Of a stretch of 51,331 nt of DNA, positions 1-8,332 are shown piece by piece; position 1 is the stretch's first letter; every line of letters starts with the position of its first letter. A program made the translations under genes and the position numbers. The stretch lies in the NCBI GenBank assembly GCA_019694345.1, contig JAIBCA010000120.1:1-51331 (forward strand), written 5' to 3'. Source of the DNA: Pyrinomonadaceae bacterium (GTDB lineage: Bacteria > Acidobacteriota > Blastocatellia > Pyrinomonadales > Pyrinomonadaceae). Under the pieces are notes generated by a model, which searched no databases, was not told the DNA's origin, and saw nothing but the letters and a program-made list of their open reading frames with translations.

Positions 1-183
1 GGCCAGATCACCTTGCTCGCCAAGCACTTTCGCTCGGCCGAGTGGACATCGCTCAGCGTGCCTAGGAACCGTTCCGCGCAGTTCAACGAATTTCTTGCCG
101 CTCAACAGGCGTCGGGCCGCGAAAAGATCGACCGTCACGAAGCCCCGCTCGAGTTTGCCGCGGACGGCACCGATGACGGCTAA
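1..183 (+). CDS. 3' end of unknown protein (partial)
   Basis: Frame 1 is open from the first base to a TAA at 181-183 and gives the last 60 residues of a protein that begins outside the window. The tail is polar and charged (ends EFAADGTDDG) with no motif I recognise. It lies 67 bp upstream of dxr on the same strand and may belong to the same transcription unit. Codon use looks like its neighbours. Function unknown. Confidence 0.6.
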   Translation, partial: GQITLLAKHFRSAEWTSLSVPRNRSAQFNEFLAAQQASGREKIDRHEAPLEFAADGTDDG

Positions 184-250
184 ATGTCAGTTGCGACCCA
201 GCCTGCGTCAACAGATCAGGCCTCAAATATGCTAATCTGTTAGCTTGCTT

Positions 251-1429
251 ATGAAGCATATCTCAATCCTCGGCTCGACCGGCTCGATCGGCTGCAACAC
301 CCTAAAGGTTGTCGAACACCTTGGCAACATTCGCGTTACTGCGATGGCGGCCGGGCGTAATATCGCCCGTTTCATCGAGCAGGTCGTTGCCTTTAAGCCA
401 GAGATCGCGGCATGTGCCGATGAACTCGGCGCCGAGCAGCTTGAGCGTGCCCTGCACAATCTCGGAGCGTTTGTTCCCAAGATATTGGTCGGCGACGAGG
501 GGCTGATCGCGGTGGCTACCGCCGAGCATGTTGACACGGTCGTCTCAGCGACGGTCGGAGCCGTCGGTTTCGTGCCGACATTGCGTGCGATCGAGGCCGG
601 CAAACGGGTCGCTCTCGCCAATAAGGAAACGCTGGTGATGGCCGGTGAGCTGATGACCGCCGCGGCCGCGAGTTCGGGCGCCGAGATATTGCCTGTGGAC
701 AGCGAGCATAACGCCATCCACCAGTGCCTGCGCGGTGAGCGTTCGGACGAAGTTCGCCGGATCATCCTGACCGCGTCGGGTGGGCCTTTCCGTACATGGC
801 CCGTTGAGCGGATCGCCGCGGCGACCCGCGATGAGGCTCTCAATCACCCGAACTGGATGATGGGCGACAAGATCACGATCGACTCGGCCACATTAATGAA
901 TAAAGGCCTTGAGGTCATCGAGGCCAAGTGGCTTTTCGGGCTCGACGCGGATCGGATCTCCGTGATCGTCCATCCGCAGTCGGTCGTACACTCAATGGTC
1001 GAAATGCTCGATGGTTCGGTCATCGCGCAAATGGGCGTAACCGATATGAAGCACGCCATCCAGTACGCGTTGACCTACCCCGACCGCCTGCCAAACTGCC
1101 TGCCGCCGCTGGATCTCGCGGCGATCGGCAAACTCGAATTCGAAGAACCGGATACCCGCAAATTTCCGTGTCTCGCTTTGGCGTTTGACGCTCTTCGTGT
1201 CGGCGGCACGATGCCCGCCGCGTTGAACGCGGCCAACGAGGTCAGCGTTGAAGCGTTTCTTAACGGAACGATAACGATCGACCAGATCGCCGAGATAAAC
1301 CGAAGGGTCATGGAACTCCATACGGTCGAACGGGTCACCGGGCTCGACGTTGTATTGGGCGTAGACAAATGGGCCCGCGAGACGGCCGAGCTTTCTCTCG
1401 CAGCCGCGTCTTCAACTGCCTCAAAATGA
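251..1429 (+). CDS. dxr: 1-deoxy-D-xylulose 5-phosphate reductoisomerase
   Basis: Catalyses the NADPH-dependent rearrangement and reduction of DXP to 2-C-methyl-D-erythritol 4-phosphate, the first committed step of the MEP isoprenoid pathway, in the cytosol. The N-terminal NADPH loop GSTGSIG is at residues 8-14. Family motifs follow: ALANKETLV, the metal/substrate motif PVDSEHNAI, the loop NHPNWMMGDKITIDSATLMN, and HPQSVVHSMVE. The 392-aa length is normal. I chose the ATG at 251; an in-frame TTG two codons earlier (245) is the alternative, and neither has a clear ribosome site. It is followed by rseP and ispG, a neighbourhood common in bacteria, so two MEP enzymes flank the protease. Identity is secure from the motifs. 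Confidence 0.96.
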   Translation: MKHISILGSTGSIGCNTLKVVEHLGNIRVTAMAAGRNIARFIEQVVAFKPEIAACADELGAEQLERALHNLGAFVPKILVGDEGLIAVATAEHVDTVVSATVGAVGFVPTLRAIEAGKRVALANKETLVMAGELMTAAAASSGAEILPVDSEHNAIHQCLRGERSDEVRRIILTASGGPFRTWPVERIAAATRDEALNHPNWMMGDKITIDSATLMNKGLEVIEAKWLFGLDADRISVIVHPQSVVHSMVEMLDGSVIAQMGVTDMKHAIQYALTYPDRLPNCLPPLDLAAIGKLEFEEPDTRKFPCLALAFDALRVGGTMPAALNAANEVSVEAFLNGTITIDQIAEINRRVMELHTVERVTGLDVVLGVDKWARETAELSLAAASSTASK

Positions 1430-1512
1430 AATTAAGTTGACTCACCGGCGGTGCCCCCTTAAACTTTTAATGACAACGCTCGCCGAGGCGGCCGAATCGA
1501 AATAGCTACATT

Positions 1513-2937
1513 ATGGAAGGTATTTTAACCACAGCTTTTTATTACGTCCTGGTTCCGTTAGTGATCCTCGGCATCGCCATAAATATCCATGAATTTGGCC
1601 ATTTTATCGTAGCCAAGTTCTTCGGCATGCGGGTAGAGGCATATTCGTTCTTCGGCCTCGGACCGCGAGTCTGGGGTTTCAAGCGTGGACATACCGACTA
1701 CCGCATCAGCGCGATACCGCTCGGTGCGTACGTAAAACTCTACGGTGACGAAGCGACCGGACCGCTCGAAGGAAAGGACGACACGACCGAAAGAGTACCC
1801 GAATCTGAGCTTTACGAGCTTCGTCCTCGCTGGCAGAAGTTTTTGGTGATGCTCGGCGGGCCTTTTATGAACATCGTACTGGCCTTGTCGATACCGTTCG
1901 GCATGGCACTTGTTCAGGGCATACCCTCCGTTCCGGCACCGGTGATCGGGACAGTTCGGGCCGAGGGTGCGGCGGCCGCGGCCGGAATTCAGGTCGGCGA
2001 CCGCATCGTTTCTTTCAATGGTGTCGAAAATCCGACTTGGCGTAACATCTCGGTCGAGGCCGGCATCAATCCCGACCGAAAATTGCCGTTAGTGGTCGAA
2101 CGCAACGGCCAGCGGGTCGCTCTTGAGATCACGCCGCGAAAAGAGGACGTTTTTGCCGGACAGAAAGCCGGCCTTCTCGACGCCGAACCCGATATGGGAG
2201 CGTTACCGGTGGTCGTCGGGGTCGTCCAGCCCGGAACTCCGGCCGACGAAGCGGGCCTGAAACCGGGCGACCGCATCGTGTCGTTCAACGGCGAGGCGGT
2301 CCGCAATAATCAGCAGGCCAGCACGCTCGTTCAAAAATATAAATCGGCACCGATCAGCGTTCTGGTCGAACGCGAAGGCAAGCCCCTGACGCTTACGGCG
2401 ACCGTGCGAAAGCTCGAGGACGGGACCGAGCGTCTCGGGTTCGGGTTCACACGACCGGATCTGCCGCTTGAAAAAGCATCCCTCGGAATGGCCGTCGAGC
2501 ACGCTTTCAACACGAACTGGGAAAATCTAAAGGCCACAGGCTCGGTGCTCGGACAGGTCTTTTCGGGCAGCCGCTCGGTCAAGGATTCGGGGCTTGGCGG
2601 GCCGGTCGGAATCTTCCAACAGTCGGCCGAGGCGACTCGGATAATGGGAGCCGAAGGCTTCTTCCTTATCCTGACGGTCATCAGCCTCAGTCTCGGCATC
2701 TTTAATCTATTGCCGATCCCGATGCTCGACGGCGGTCAGATCATGGTCCTCGCCATCGACAAGATAATGTCCTGGTTTGGCAAGACACTTTCGATGGTGG
2801 CAAAAGAACGCATTCAGCTTACAGGGCTGGCAATGATCCTGGTGTTGATGGCATTTGTCTTTTTCCTCGATTTTTCGAGGATCGCGTCGAATTGGGGCAC
2901 ATCATCAGACAAACCGGCGGCCGAACAGAAAAAATAG
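1513..2937 (+). CDS. rseP: RseP-type site-2 zinc metalloprotease (M50)
   Basis: Inner-membrane intramembrane protease. In the family it cleaves anti-sigma factors and remnant signal peptides. The zinc motif HEFGH is at residues 26-30 in the first membrane segment. Two PDZ domains follow, each with a GIQVGDRIVSFNG or GLKPGDRIVSFNG core. The third zinc ligand motif NLLPIPMLDGG is in a C-terminal membrane segment, and a last helix precedes a charged tail ending EQKK. The 474-aa length and double PDZ fit RseP. It sits 83 bp after dxr and 5 bp before the chosen ispG start, so the three are probably co-transcribed. No RseA or sigma-E gene is in the window, so its substrate here is unknown. Confidence 0.95.
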   Translation: MEGILTTAFYYVLVPLVILGIAINIHEFGHFIVAKFFGMRVEAYSFFGLGPRVWGFKRGHTDYRISAIPLGAYVKLYGDEATGPLEGKDDTTERVPESELYELRPRWQKFLVMLGGPFMNIVLALSIPFGMALVQGIPSVPAPVIGTVRAEGAAAAAGIQVGDRIVSFNGVENPTWRNISVEAGINPDRKLPLVVERNGQRVALEITPRKEDVFAGQKAGLLDAEPDMGALPVVVGVVQPGTPADEAGLKPGDRIVSFNGEAVRNNQQASTLVQKYKSAPISVLVEREGKPLTLTATVRKLEDGTERLGFGFTRPDLPLEKASLGMAVEHAFNTNWENLKATGSVLGQVFSGSRSVKDSGLGGPVGIFQQSAEATRIMGAEGFFLILTVISLSLGIFNLLPIPMLDGGQIMVLAIDKIMSWFGKTLSMVAKERIQLTGLAMILVLMAFVFFLDFSRIASNWGTSSDKPAAEQKK

Positions 2938-2942
2938 TCAAT

Positions 2943-4052
2943 ATGGCAAGAGTTACCAGAGCCGTAAAGGTTCGTGACATTCAGATCGGCGGCGGTGCGC
3001 CGGTGGTGGTGCAGTCAATGACCAAGACCGACACGACCGATGTCGATGGCACCATTCGTCAGATAGAAGAGATGGTCGAAGCCGGCTGCGAGATCGTCCG
3101 GATCGCCGTGCCCGATGACGATGCGGCGGCGGCGATGTACGAGATCCGCAAGCGTACCAATGTACCGATCGTCGCAGACATCCATTTTCATTACAAGTTG
3201 GCTCTTAAGGCTCTCGATGCCGGAATTGATAAATTGCGCATCAACCCCGGCAACATCGGCCACATCGACCGCGTCCGGGAGGTCGTCCGTGCTGCCGAGG
3301 CTCAGAATGTGCCGATCCGCATCGGCGTGAACGGCGGTTCCCTTGAAAAAGACCTGCTCAAGAAATACGGCTCGGCAACTCCCGAAGCCATGGTCGAGAG
3401 CGGCATGCGGCACGTACGGATACTCGAGGACCTCGGCTTTAGCAACACTATCATTTCGCTCAAGGCGTCGGACGTCAACCGCATGGTCGAGGCGTATCGA
3501 CTAATGGCGTCAAAGGTGGACTACCCGCTGCATCTCGGGGTGACCGAGGCAGGCACGCCGTTTGGCGGAACGATCAAATCGGCGATCGGGCTTGGGATCC
3601 TGCTGCACGAGGGCATCGGTGACACGATCCGAGTTTCACTGGCAGCCGAACCGCACGAAGAGGTCCGCGTCGGCTGGGAAATACTTAAGTCGCTTGAGCT
3701 TCGTAAACGCGGTGTCACCGTGGTCGCGTGTCCGACCTGCGGACGCCTCGATATCGATAATTTTGTCGAGATCGTGACCGAGGTCGAGCGGCGGCTCGCT
3801 CACGTCGAGGAACCGCTTCACCTCTCGATCATGGGCTGCGCGGTGAACGGCCCGGGCGAGGCTCACGATTCGCAGCTCGGCATCACATTCGGCCGTAACG
3901 TGGGGATGATATTCAAGGACGGCGTCCCGATGCGGCGGGTTGCCGGAGCCGACATTGTCGAAGAGTTTGTGAAAGAGGTCGAACTGCTCCGTCAGGAAGG
4001 CGCCGATGCCAAACCGCTCGGTGCCGATAAACCGCTCGTCCAGATCACATAG
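2943..4052 (+). CDS. ispG: (E)-4-hydroxy-3-methylbut-2-enyl-diphosphate synthase
   Basis: [4Fe-4S] enzyme of the penultimate MEP step, converting MEcPP to HMBPP. The cluster ligands of the family are visible: C263 and C266 in CPTCGR, C299 in MGCAVNGPGEA and E306 in the same motif. The N-terminal TIM barrel has VQSMTKTDTTD and RINPGNIG. This is the short bacterial form of 369 aa. The frame stays open upstream to 2892, inside rseP; I chose the ATG at 2943 because MARVTRAVKVRDIQIGG is the usual N-terminus. It lies 5 bp after rseP. It converges on the DUF2752 gene with an 83-bp gap in which I see no clear terminator. Confidence 0.95.
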   Translation: MARVTRAVKVRDIQIGGGAPVVVQSMTKTDTTDVDGTIRQIEEMVEAGCEIVRIAVPDDDAAAAMYEIRKRTNVPIVADIHFHYKLALKALDAGIDKLRINPGNIGHIDRVREVVRAAEAQNVPIRIGVNGGSLEKDLLKKYGSATPEAMVESGMRHVRILEDLGFSNTIISLKASDVNRMVEAYRLMASKVDYPLHLGVTEAGTPFGGTIKSAIGLGILLHEGIGDTIRVSLAAEPHEEVRVGWEILKSLELRKRGVTVVACPTCGRLDIDNFVEIVTEVERRLAHVEEPLHLSIMGCAVNGPGEAHDSQLGITFGRNVGMIFKDGVPMRRVAGADIVEEFVKEVELLRQEGADAKPLGADKPLVQIT

Positions 4053-4135
4053 GCGGGAATACGAGCGGTCGCGAGTTTTCGCTCCAACGGACACCCAAGG
4101 AGACACACTACCTTCCGGTCGTGTTTCTGCCGCTC

Positions 4136-4612
4136 TCACGGAAACAAGATCGTCAGCGGATAAACGGGTACATTTCGCAGGACACCAAATGCAGCCATTA
4201 CGATAACGAACGTCCAAAGGAATTTTGGATGTGTGACCCACATCGGCAAGCCGCGTCCACGTATCGCCAGCAGCGAGAGCGACACCACGACATACGCGAA
4301 TATGATCGCCCAGATCGGTACCAGCAGATTGAAGTCCACCGCTGAGACGACATCGCCGTGAAACAATGCGTGAAAGCCGCGTGTCAGCCCGCAGCCCGGG
4401 CACGCGATACCGGTGACCGAAAACATCGGGCAAACCGGCATTATTGACACCTTGGTCGGGTCAAAATACGCGACCATTGCCGAGCCGACAGCGATCACCG
4501 ACGCGCCGAGGCCCGCAAGTATCCGCTCGGACACAGACGACAAAGAAAATCGTTGTATTTCGACCTCGGCCTTCATTCTCCTTAATTTCGCACCGCGGAC
4601 AACATTTATCAA
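4136..4612 (-). CDS. DUF2752 small membrane protein
   Basis: Membrane protein of about 158 aa with three or four hydrophobic segments. The DUF2752 signature is present: a proline/cysteine-rich motif CPMF...GIACPGCGLTRGFHALFHGD followed by a second hydrophobic region. The biochemical role of the family is not established. The start given is a TTG whose last two bases overlap the holB stop (TTGA), which suggests translational coupling. The alternative is the ATG at 4574-4576, which has AAGGAG only one base upstream, too close for an ideal ribosome site. It is the last gene of the miaA-hfq-tmk-holB run. Family call is firm, function unknown. Confidence 0.8.
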   Translation of the reverse strand: MINVVRGAKLRRMKAEVEIQRFSLSSVSERILAGLGASVIAVGSAMVAYFDPTKVSIMPVCPMFSVTGIACPGCGLTRGFHALFHGDVVSAVDFNLLVPIWAIIFAYVVVSLSLLAIRGRGLPMWVTHPKFLWTFVIVMAAFGVLRNVPVYPLTILFP

Positions 4613-5640
4613 CCCGCCATCGCGACAAAAAGCGCATCGGTCGCCACTTTTCGGTTGATATTCACGGCGAGGTCCTGCCTTAGCTTTTCGGTCATCGCCA
4701 ACCAGTTCGGCAGGTCGTCGGGTGCGCCTTTTGCAAGATCCGCTAATACTTCAGCCTCGTCGGTGTTGACCAGTCTGGCAGGATCCCCGCTCACCTTCAG
4801 GAGCCATACGTCGTGGATCAAGGTCTCGATTATCTCGAGGTCTTCCTCGAACGAGTCCTTATTCTTGGCATCCTGCATCTCTTCGGATATACGCAGCAGT
4901 TCCGCCCGGTCAATGTTGCCGATCGCCGAACGAAGCACGGTCAACATCCGTTCGCGCCTGGCCCTGAACTTTTCGACGTTGATCGACACCGCCCGGCCGA
5001 TGCTTCCCCGCGAAAGCCGCGCCGCGATGCGGGCCTCATCGTGCGTAAACGCACGCTGATCTAACAGGTATCTCTCTATCTTATCGGCCTCGACCGGAGC
5101 AAACCGCAGAAGTTGGCAACGCGATCTGATCGTCGGAAGCAGCGAATCTGGGCGTGAGGTGATCAAAAAGATATGTGTGGTCGGCGGCGGCTCTTCGAGC
5201 GTCTTGAGCAATGCGTTGGCCGCCGGGTCGGCCATCTTCTCGGCCGCATCGACAATAAAGAACCTCGCTTTGGCCTCGTACGGATTGTAATTCGCCTCGC
5301 GTTCGAGCGATCTGATGCTCCCGATACGGACATTTCGTTTGAACGGCACGACCGTACCGACGTCGGGATGCTCGGAGAAAAAGACGCGGTCAAAATCCTC
5401 GCCCTTATCGCTGGTCGGCAGCACAAACTTGTCGACACGCTTGCAGGCTGAACAAACATGACATGCCGTGAGGTCTGTCGGCGATGTGCAGACAAAAGTA
5501 CGTGCGATCTCAAACGCGAACTGTCGCTTTCCAACGCCTTCGTCACCGGCGAAGAGGAGCGAGTTGGGCACGCGGCCGCCCTTCATCAAACGCCGGATGA
5601 CGGCTTTTACCTGTTCGTTTCCGACGAGCGTATTAAACAT
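4609..5640 (-). CDS. holB: DNA polymerase III delta' subunit
   Basis: Clamp-loader AAA+ subunit that helps load the beta sliding clamp at the replication fork. Walker-A-like GDEGVGKR is at residues 32-39. A four-cysteine zinc module is at C51, C60, C63 and C66 (CHVCSACKR). It is followed by the sensor/SRC region ALLKTLEEPPPTTHIFLITS...RSRCQ. In the E. coli delta' family the P-loop does not hydrolyse ATP; here the lysine is kept, so nucleotide binding is possible. The 343-aa length is normal. It starts 36 bp after tmk, a common tmk-holB arrangement, and its stop overlaps the next gene's TTG start. Confidence 0.93.
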   Translation of the reverse strand: MFNTLVGNEQVKAVIRRLMKGGRVPNSLLFAGDEGVGKRQFAFEIARTFVCTSPTDLTACHVCSACKRVDKFVLPTSDKGEDFDRVFFSEHPDVGTVVPFKRNVRIGSIRSLEREANYNPYEAKARFFIVDAAEKMADPAANALLKTLEEPPPTTHIFLITSRPDSLLPTIRSRCQLLRFAPVEADKIERYLLDQRAFTHDEARIAARLSRGSIGRAVSINVEKFRARRERMLTVLRSAIGNIDRAELLRISEEMQDAKNKDSFEEDLEIIETLIHDVWLLKVSGDPARLVNTDEAEVLADLAKGAPDDLPNWLAMTEKLRQDLAVNINRKVATDALFVAMAG

Positions 5641-5676
5641 TCGAGTCCTGAAAAGTAATGTGGCCGGCCGCCGGGA

Positions 5677-6312
5677 TCAGCCTCTTTCGACAAGGCCGAT
5701 CACCGTCTGGGTCACGTCGTGGTGGATCTCGGCCATTGAGCGAGCCGCGTCGATAACTATGAAACGCTCCGGTTCGCGGCGTGCAATGGCGAGATATTCG
5801 TCACGCACGCGTTGGTAAAACTCTGCTTTTTCTGAGTCCATTCGGTTTCGCTTGCCGCCGGCCTCGTCGCGGTCCGCCATTCGGCTAAAGGCCTCTTCGA
5901 CCGAGATATCAAAAAAGATCGTTAGGTCGGGCTTAAGCCCGCCGGTCGCTAATGATATGACCTGTTGGATCGTATCGCCCGAAAATCCACGCCCCGCTCC
6001 CTGATACGCCGCGGTCGCATCCGCGTAGCGATCCGAAATAACGACGCGCCCGGCCGCTATCGACGGCCTGATCAGAAACTCGACATGCTGCGCCCGATCG
6101 GCCGCAAACAGCAGCAACTCGGCTAGCGGTGCGACGGTTTCTTCGGTTTCCAGAAACGCAGCTCGAAGATGTTTGCCTAACGGCGTTCCGCCGGGTTCGA
6201 ATGTGGTAATGACGTCTAAACCGCGTTCGCGCAGCACCGCCGCCAGCATCCTCAACTGTGTTGACTTGCCGCTGCCGTCAATTCCCTCGAACGTTATGAA
6301 TTTTCCCTTCAA
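5677..6312 (-). CDS. tmk: Thymidylate kinase
   Basis: Phosphorylates dTMP to dTDP with ATP for DNA synthesis. The P-loop GIDGSGKST is at residues 10-18, the DRY-type motif SDRYADATAAYQGAGR sits mid-protein, and an arginine-rich LID region (RMADRDEAGGKRNRMD) follows. The 211-aa length is typical. The start codon is TTG, sharing TTGA with the hfq stop; AGG lies a few bases upstream inside the end of hfq, and MKGKFITFEG is the expected N-terminus, so the TTG is probably right. Coupling to hfq is therefore likely. Confidence 0.94.
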   Translation of the reverse strand: MKGKFITFEGIDGSGKSTQLRMLAAVLRERGLDVITTFEPGGTPLGKHLRAAFLETEETVAPLAELLLFAADRAQHVEFLIRPSIAAGRVVISDRYADATAAYQGAGRGFSGDTIQQVISLATGGLKPDLTIFFDISVEEAFSRMADRDEAGGKRNRMDSEKAEFYQRVRDEYLAIARREPERFIVIDAARSMAEIHHDVTQTVIGLVERG

Positions 6313-6542
6313 GATGCCTGGTCAGGTAAAGGCCGCCTCTCCTGTGAAATGGATGAGATCGCGTGCTTAAATATCAACACATCAGGCCCGCCGACGTCCA
6401 GCAGTACCGAAAACTTGTCAAAACTCTTGATACGGCCGGAGACGGTCGAACCCGGCAGCAGATGTATTACAACGGTGATCCGCTCACGCCTTGCCGAATT
6501 CAAAAAGGCGTCCTGAATATTCTGGGCAGCTTGTTTTTCCAT
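6309..6542 (-). CDS. hfq: RNA chaperone Hfq
   Basis: Sm-like hexameric RNA chaperone that pairs small RNAs with mRNAs. The Sm1 region NIQDAFLNSARRERITVVIHLL is followed by an Sm2 motif ending FKHAISSI; the KH pair of the proximal face is K59-H60. Arginines R18, R19 and R21 match the rim patch. The protein is short (77 aa), lacking the long acidic tail of enterobacterial Hfq. It lies downstream of miaA (85-bp gap) and overlaps tmk by 4 bp. miaA-hfq adjacency is classic; continuing into tmk-holB is less so. Its presence implies that Hfq-dependent sRNAs may exist in this organism. Confidence 0.93.
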   Translation of the reverse strand: MEKQAAQNIQDAFLNSARRERITVVIHLLPGSTVSGRIKSFDKFSVLLDVGGPDVLIFKHAISSISQERRPLPDQAS

Positions 6543-6596
6543 AGCTTGTTCCTCTTCTCTTCAAAAAAGTGCACCGTTCACAGAAATTATTTTCTC

Positions 6597-6605
6597 AGTA
6601 TAGCA
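6597..6605 (-). promoter_or_regulatory. Putative extended -10 promoter of hfq
   Basis: Read on the minus strand the bases are TGCTATACT, an extended -10 (TGn plus TATACT). It is centred about 60 bp upstream of the hfq ATG, in the 85-bp gap after miaA. No good -35 is seen, as expected for extended -10 promoters. AGAGGA lies about 7 bp before the hfq ATG as ribosome site. Not experimentally supported. Confidence 0.4.
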
Positions 6606-6627
6606 AATTGCGATACCCTCTGATATT

Positions 6628-7581
6628 TCATTTTGGGGCTGGCTTCATCACGCTTTCGTTGAGTACACGGTCGGCCATTCCCTCGTCATTACCAAACCCG
6701 TCGAGCCATGTGACACCCGGTTCGCGGCGAAACCACGTCAATTGCCGCTTGGCGTAATTACGCACGTCCTGCTGAGACTTTTCGATCGCCTCAGCCAGAG
6801 ACCGTTCGCCTCGCAGGTACTCGCATACACGCCGGTACGCATGAGCCCCGAGAGCATTCGTACTGTCTTTAACGCCGATCGCGCGCAATTGTTTCACCTC
6901 GTCGACCAATCCGGCGGCAAAGTGCAGTTCGGTTCGCCGATCGATCAGATCGTACAATATCGCTCGCGGTGGATTTAGGGCGAATGTCATGATCCGGCTC
7001 GCAAACTCGGGCGGGTCGGCTCGTTGCGGCCGGATCTCCGAAATACGCTGTCCCGTCTGAAAATAGACCTCGAGAGCCCGGATGACACGGACGTGGTCCT
7101 TCGGCGGAAGGCCCGAGGCGGCGGCCGGATCGACGTGCGACAGCATGCGGTACAAATATTCCGCTCCCTTTATCGAGTGGATCGTTCGAAAGCGCTCGCG
7201 CAGCCGCTCATCGGTCTTTGGGCTGTCAAATAGCGGTTGTTTGAGCGTCCGCAGGTAAAAACCCGTTCCGCCGACGAGTATCGCCACACGGCCGCGGGAT
7301 TCGATCTCGCGGATCTTGGCGGCGGCGTCAGCGGCCCAATCGGCGGCGGTGTAGTTTACATTCGGATCGACGTATCCGATCAAGTGGTGCGGCACACCCC
7401 GCATTTCATCGATCGTCGGTTTCGCGGTCGCGATCTGGATCCCTTTATAGATCTGCACCGAATCGCAATTGATCACCTCGCCGCCGATGCGCAGGGCGAC
7501 CTCGACGCCGAGCGCCGTCTTGCCCGACGCAGTCGGACCGACGATCGCATAAATTGAACTTGGCTCTGTCCTATGCTGCAC
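6628..7581 (-). CDS. miaA: tRNA dimethylallyltransferase
   Basis: Transfers a dimethylallyl group from DMAPP to A37 of tRNAs that read UNN codons; its substrate comes from the MEP pathway encoded nearby. The P-loop GPTASGKT follows about 14 residues after the chosen start, then INCDSVQIYKG, LVGGTGFYLRTL and RALEVYFQTG. The frame remains open to 7725, but that extension overlaps the divergent gene at 7610 and is not family-like. I chose the GTG at 7579-7581, giving about 317 aa (normal length). The exact start is the only real doubt. Confidence 0.92.
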   Translation of the reverse strand: MQHRTEPSSIYAIVGPTASGKTALGVEVALRIGGEVINCDSVQIYKGIQIATAKPTIDEMRGVPHHLIGYVDPNVNYTAADWAADAAAKIREIESRGRVAILVGGTGFYLRTLKQPLFDSPKTDERLRERFRTIHSIKGAEYLYRMLSHVDPAAASGLPPKDHVRVIRALEVYFQTGQRISEIRPQRADPPEFASRIMTFALNPPRAILYDLIDRRTELHFAAGLVDEVKQLRAIGVKDSTNALGAHAYRRVCEYLRGERSLAEAIEKSQQDVRNYAKRQLTWFRREPGVTWLDGFGNDEGMADRVLNESVMKPAPK

Positions 7582-7590
7582 AACTGAGCC

Positions 7591-7596
7591 TATAAT
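7591..7596 (+). promoter_or_regulatory. Putative -10 (TATAAT) of the 7610 gene
   Basis: A consensus TATAAT lies in the 28-bp gap between the divergent miaA GTG (7581) and the ATG at 7610. Transcription from it would give a very short or absent leader for a start at 7610, or about 25 nt for the ATG at 7631. No clear -35 is visible. Confidence 0.3.
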
Positions 7597-7609
7597 ATCA
7601 CGTGCCGAA

Positions 7610-8269
7610 ATGCCGTTGACCACCTCGACAATGACGATCCCGCTTGCTGCGGCGTGCCTGACGGGCGCGGCCGTTTCGGTTTTCGGCGAATGGCGAAGGT
7701 CCGACCCGATACGCTCCGCCGCCAAGGTTGCAGCCAGCTCGGCCTTTATCGCGATCGCTGCCGTAAATGAAGCCGCAACGTCATTTTACGGACGGGCAAT
7801 GCTCATAGCCCTTGTATTTAGCTGGGTGGGCGATATTTTGCTATTGTCGTCACGAAGCTCTTTTTTGACGGCCGGAATAGCGGCGTTCTTGCTCGCACAT
7901 TTCGCTTTCGCCGGGGCGTTCGTTTCACAGCCGTCAAACCTCGCAGCTATGGCCTCGGCATTCGCAATTATGACGATCTTCGGGGTCTTAATGCTGCGAT
8001 GGCTATGGCCGCATCTCGACGGGCTCTATAAGATCGCGGTGCCGGTTTACGTCGCGGCGATCGTCTTCATGACGTCAATGGCGGCGGCCGTCAGTTCGGC
8101 GTCGGGGGAATATATCGCCATCGCCGCGGCGGCGGCTTTCACGGTCTCTGATATTTCGGTAGCCCGCGATCGGTTTGTGCGGCGGAGCATTGTCAACAAG
8201 TTGTGGGGACTGCCGCTTTATTACGCCGCACAGATCATGTTTGCGGTATCTGTACTCTATTACCGGTAA
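7610..8269 (+). CDS. YhhN/TMEM86-family membrane protein (lysoplasmalogenase-like)
   Basis: Integral membrane protein of 219 aa with about seven hydrophobic segments. The family signature residues are visible: FSWVGDILLL in an early helix, FTVSDISVARDRF near residue 180 and GLPLYYAAQ near the C-terminus. Animal TMEM86 and some bacterial YhhN members hydrolyse the vinyl-ether bond of lysoplasmalogens; the substrate here is unproven. The start may be 7610 or the in-frame ATG at 7631, and neither has a strong ribosome site. It is divergent from miaA and 63 bp upstream of the mannosidase gene on the same strand. Confidence 0.82.
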   Translation: MPLTTSTMTIPLAAACLTGAAVSVFGEWRRSDPIRSAAKVAASSAFIAIAAVNEAATSFYGRAMLIALVFSWVGDILLLSSRSSFLTAGIAAFLLAHFAFAGAFVSQPSNLAAMASAFAIMTIFGVLMLRWLWPHLDGLYKIAVPVYVAAIVFMTSMAAAVSSASGEYIAIAAAAAFTVSDISVARDRFVRRSIVNKLWGLPLYYAAQIMFAVSVLYYR

Positions 8270-8332
8270 CGCGGCTCTCAGTTCTCTTTTAAGAGTACTT
8301 ATTTTTTCGTTCGATCGATATCGAGGACCAAA

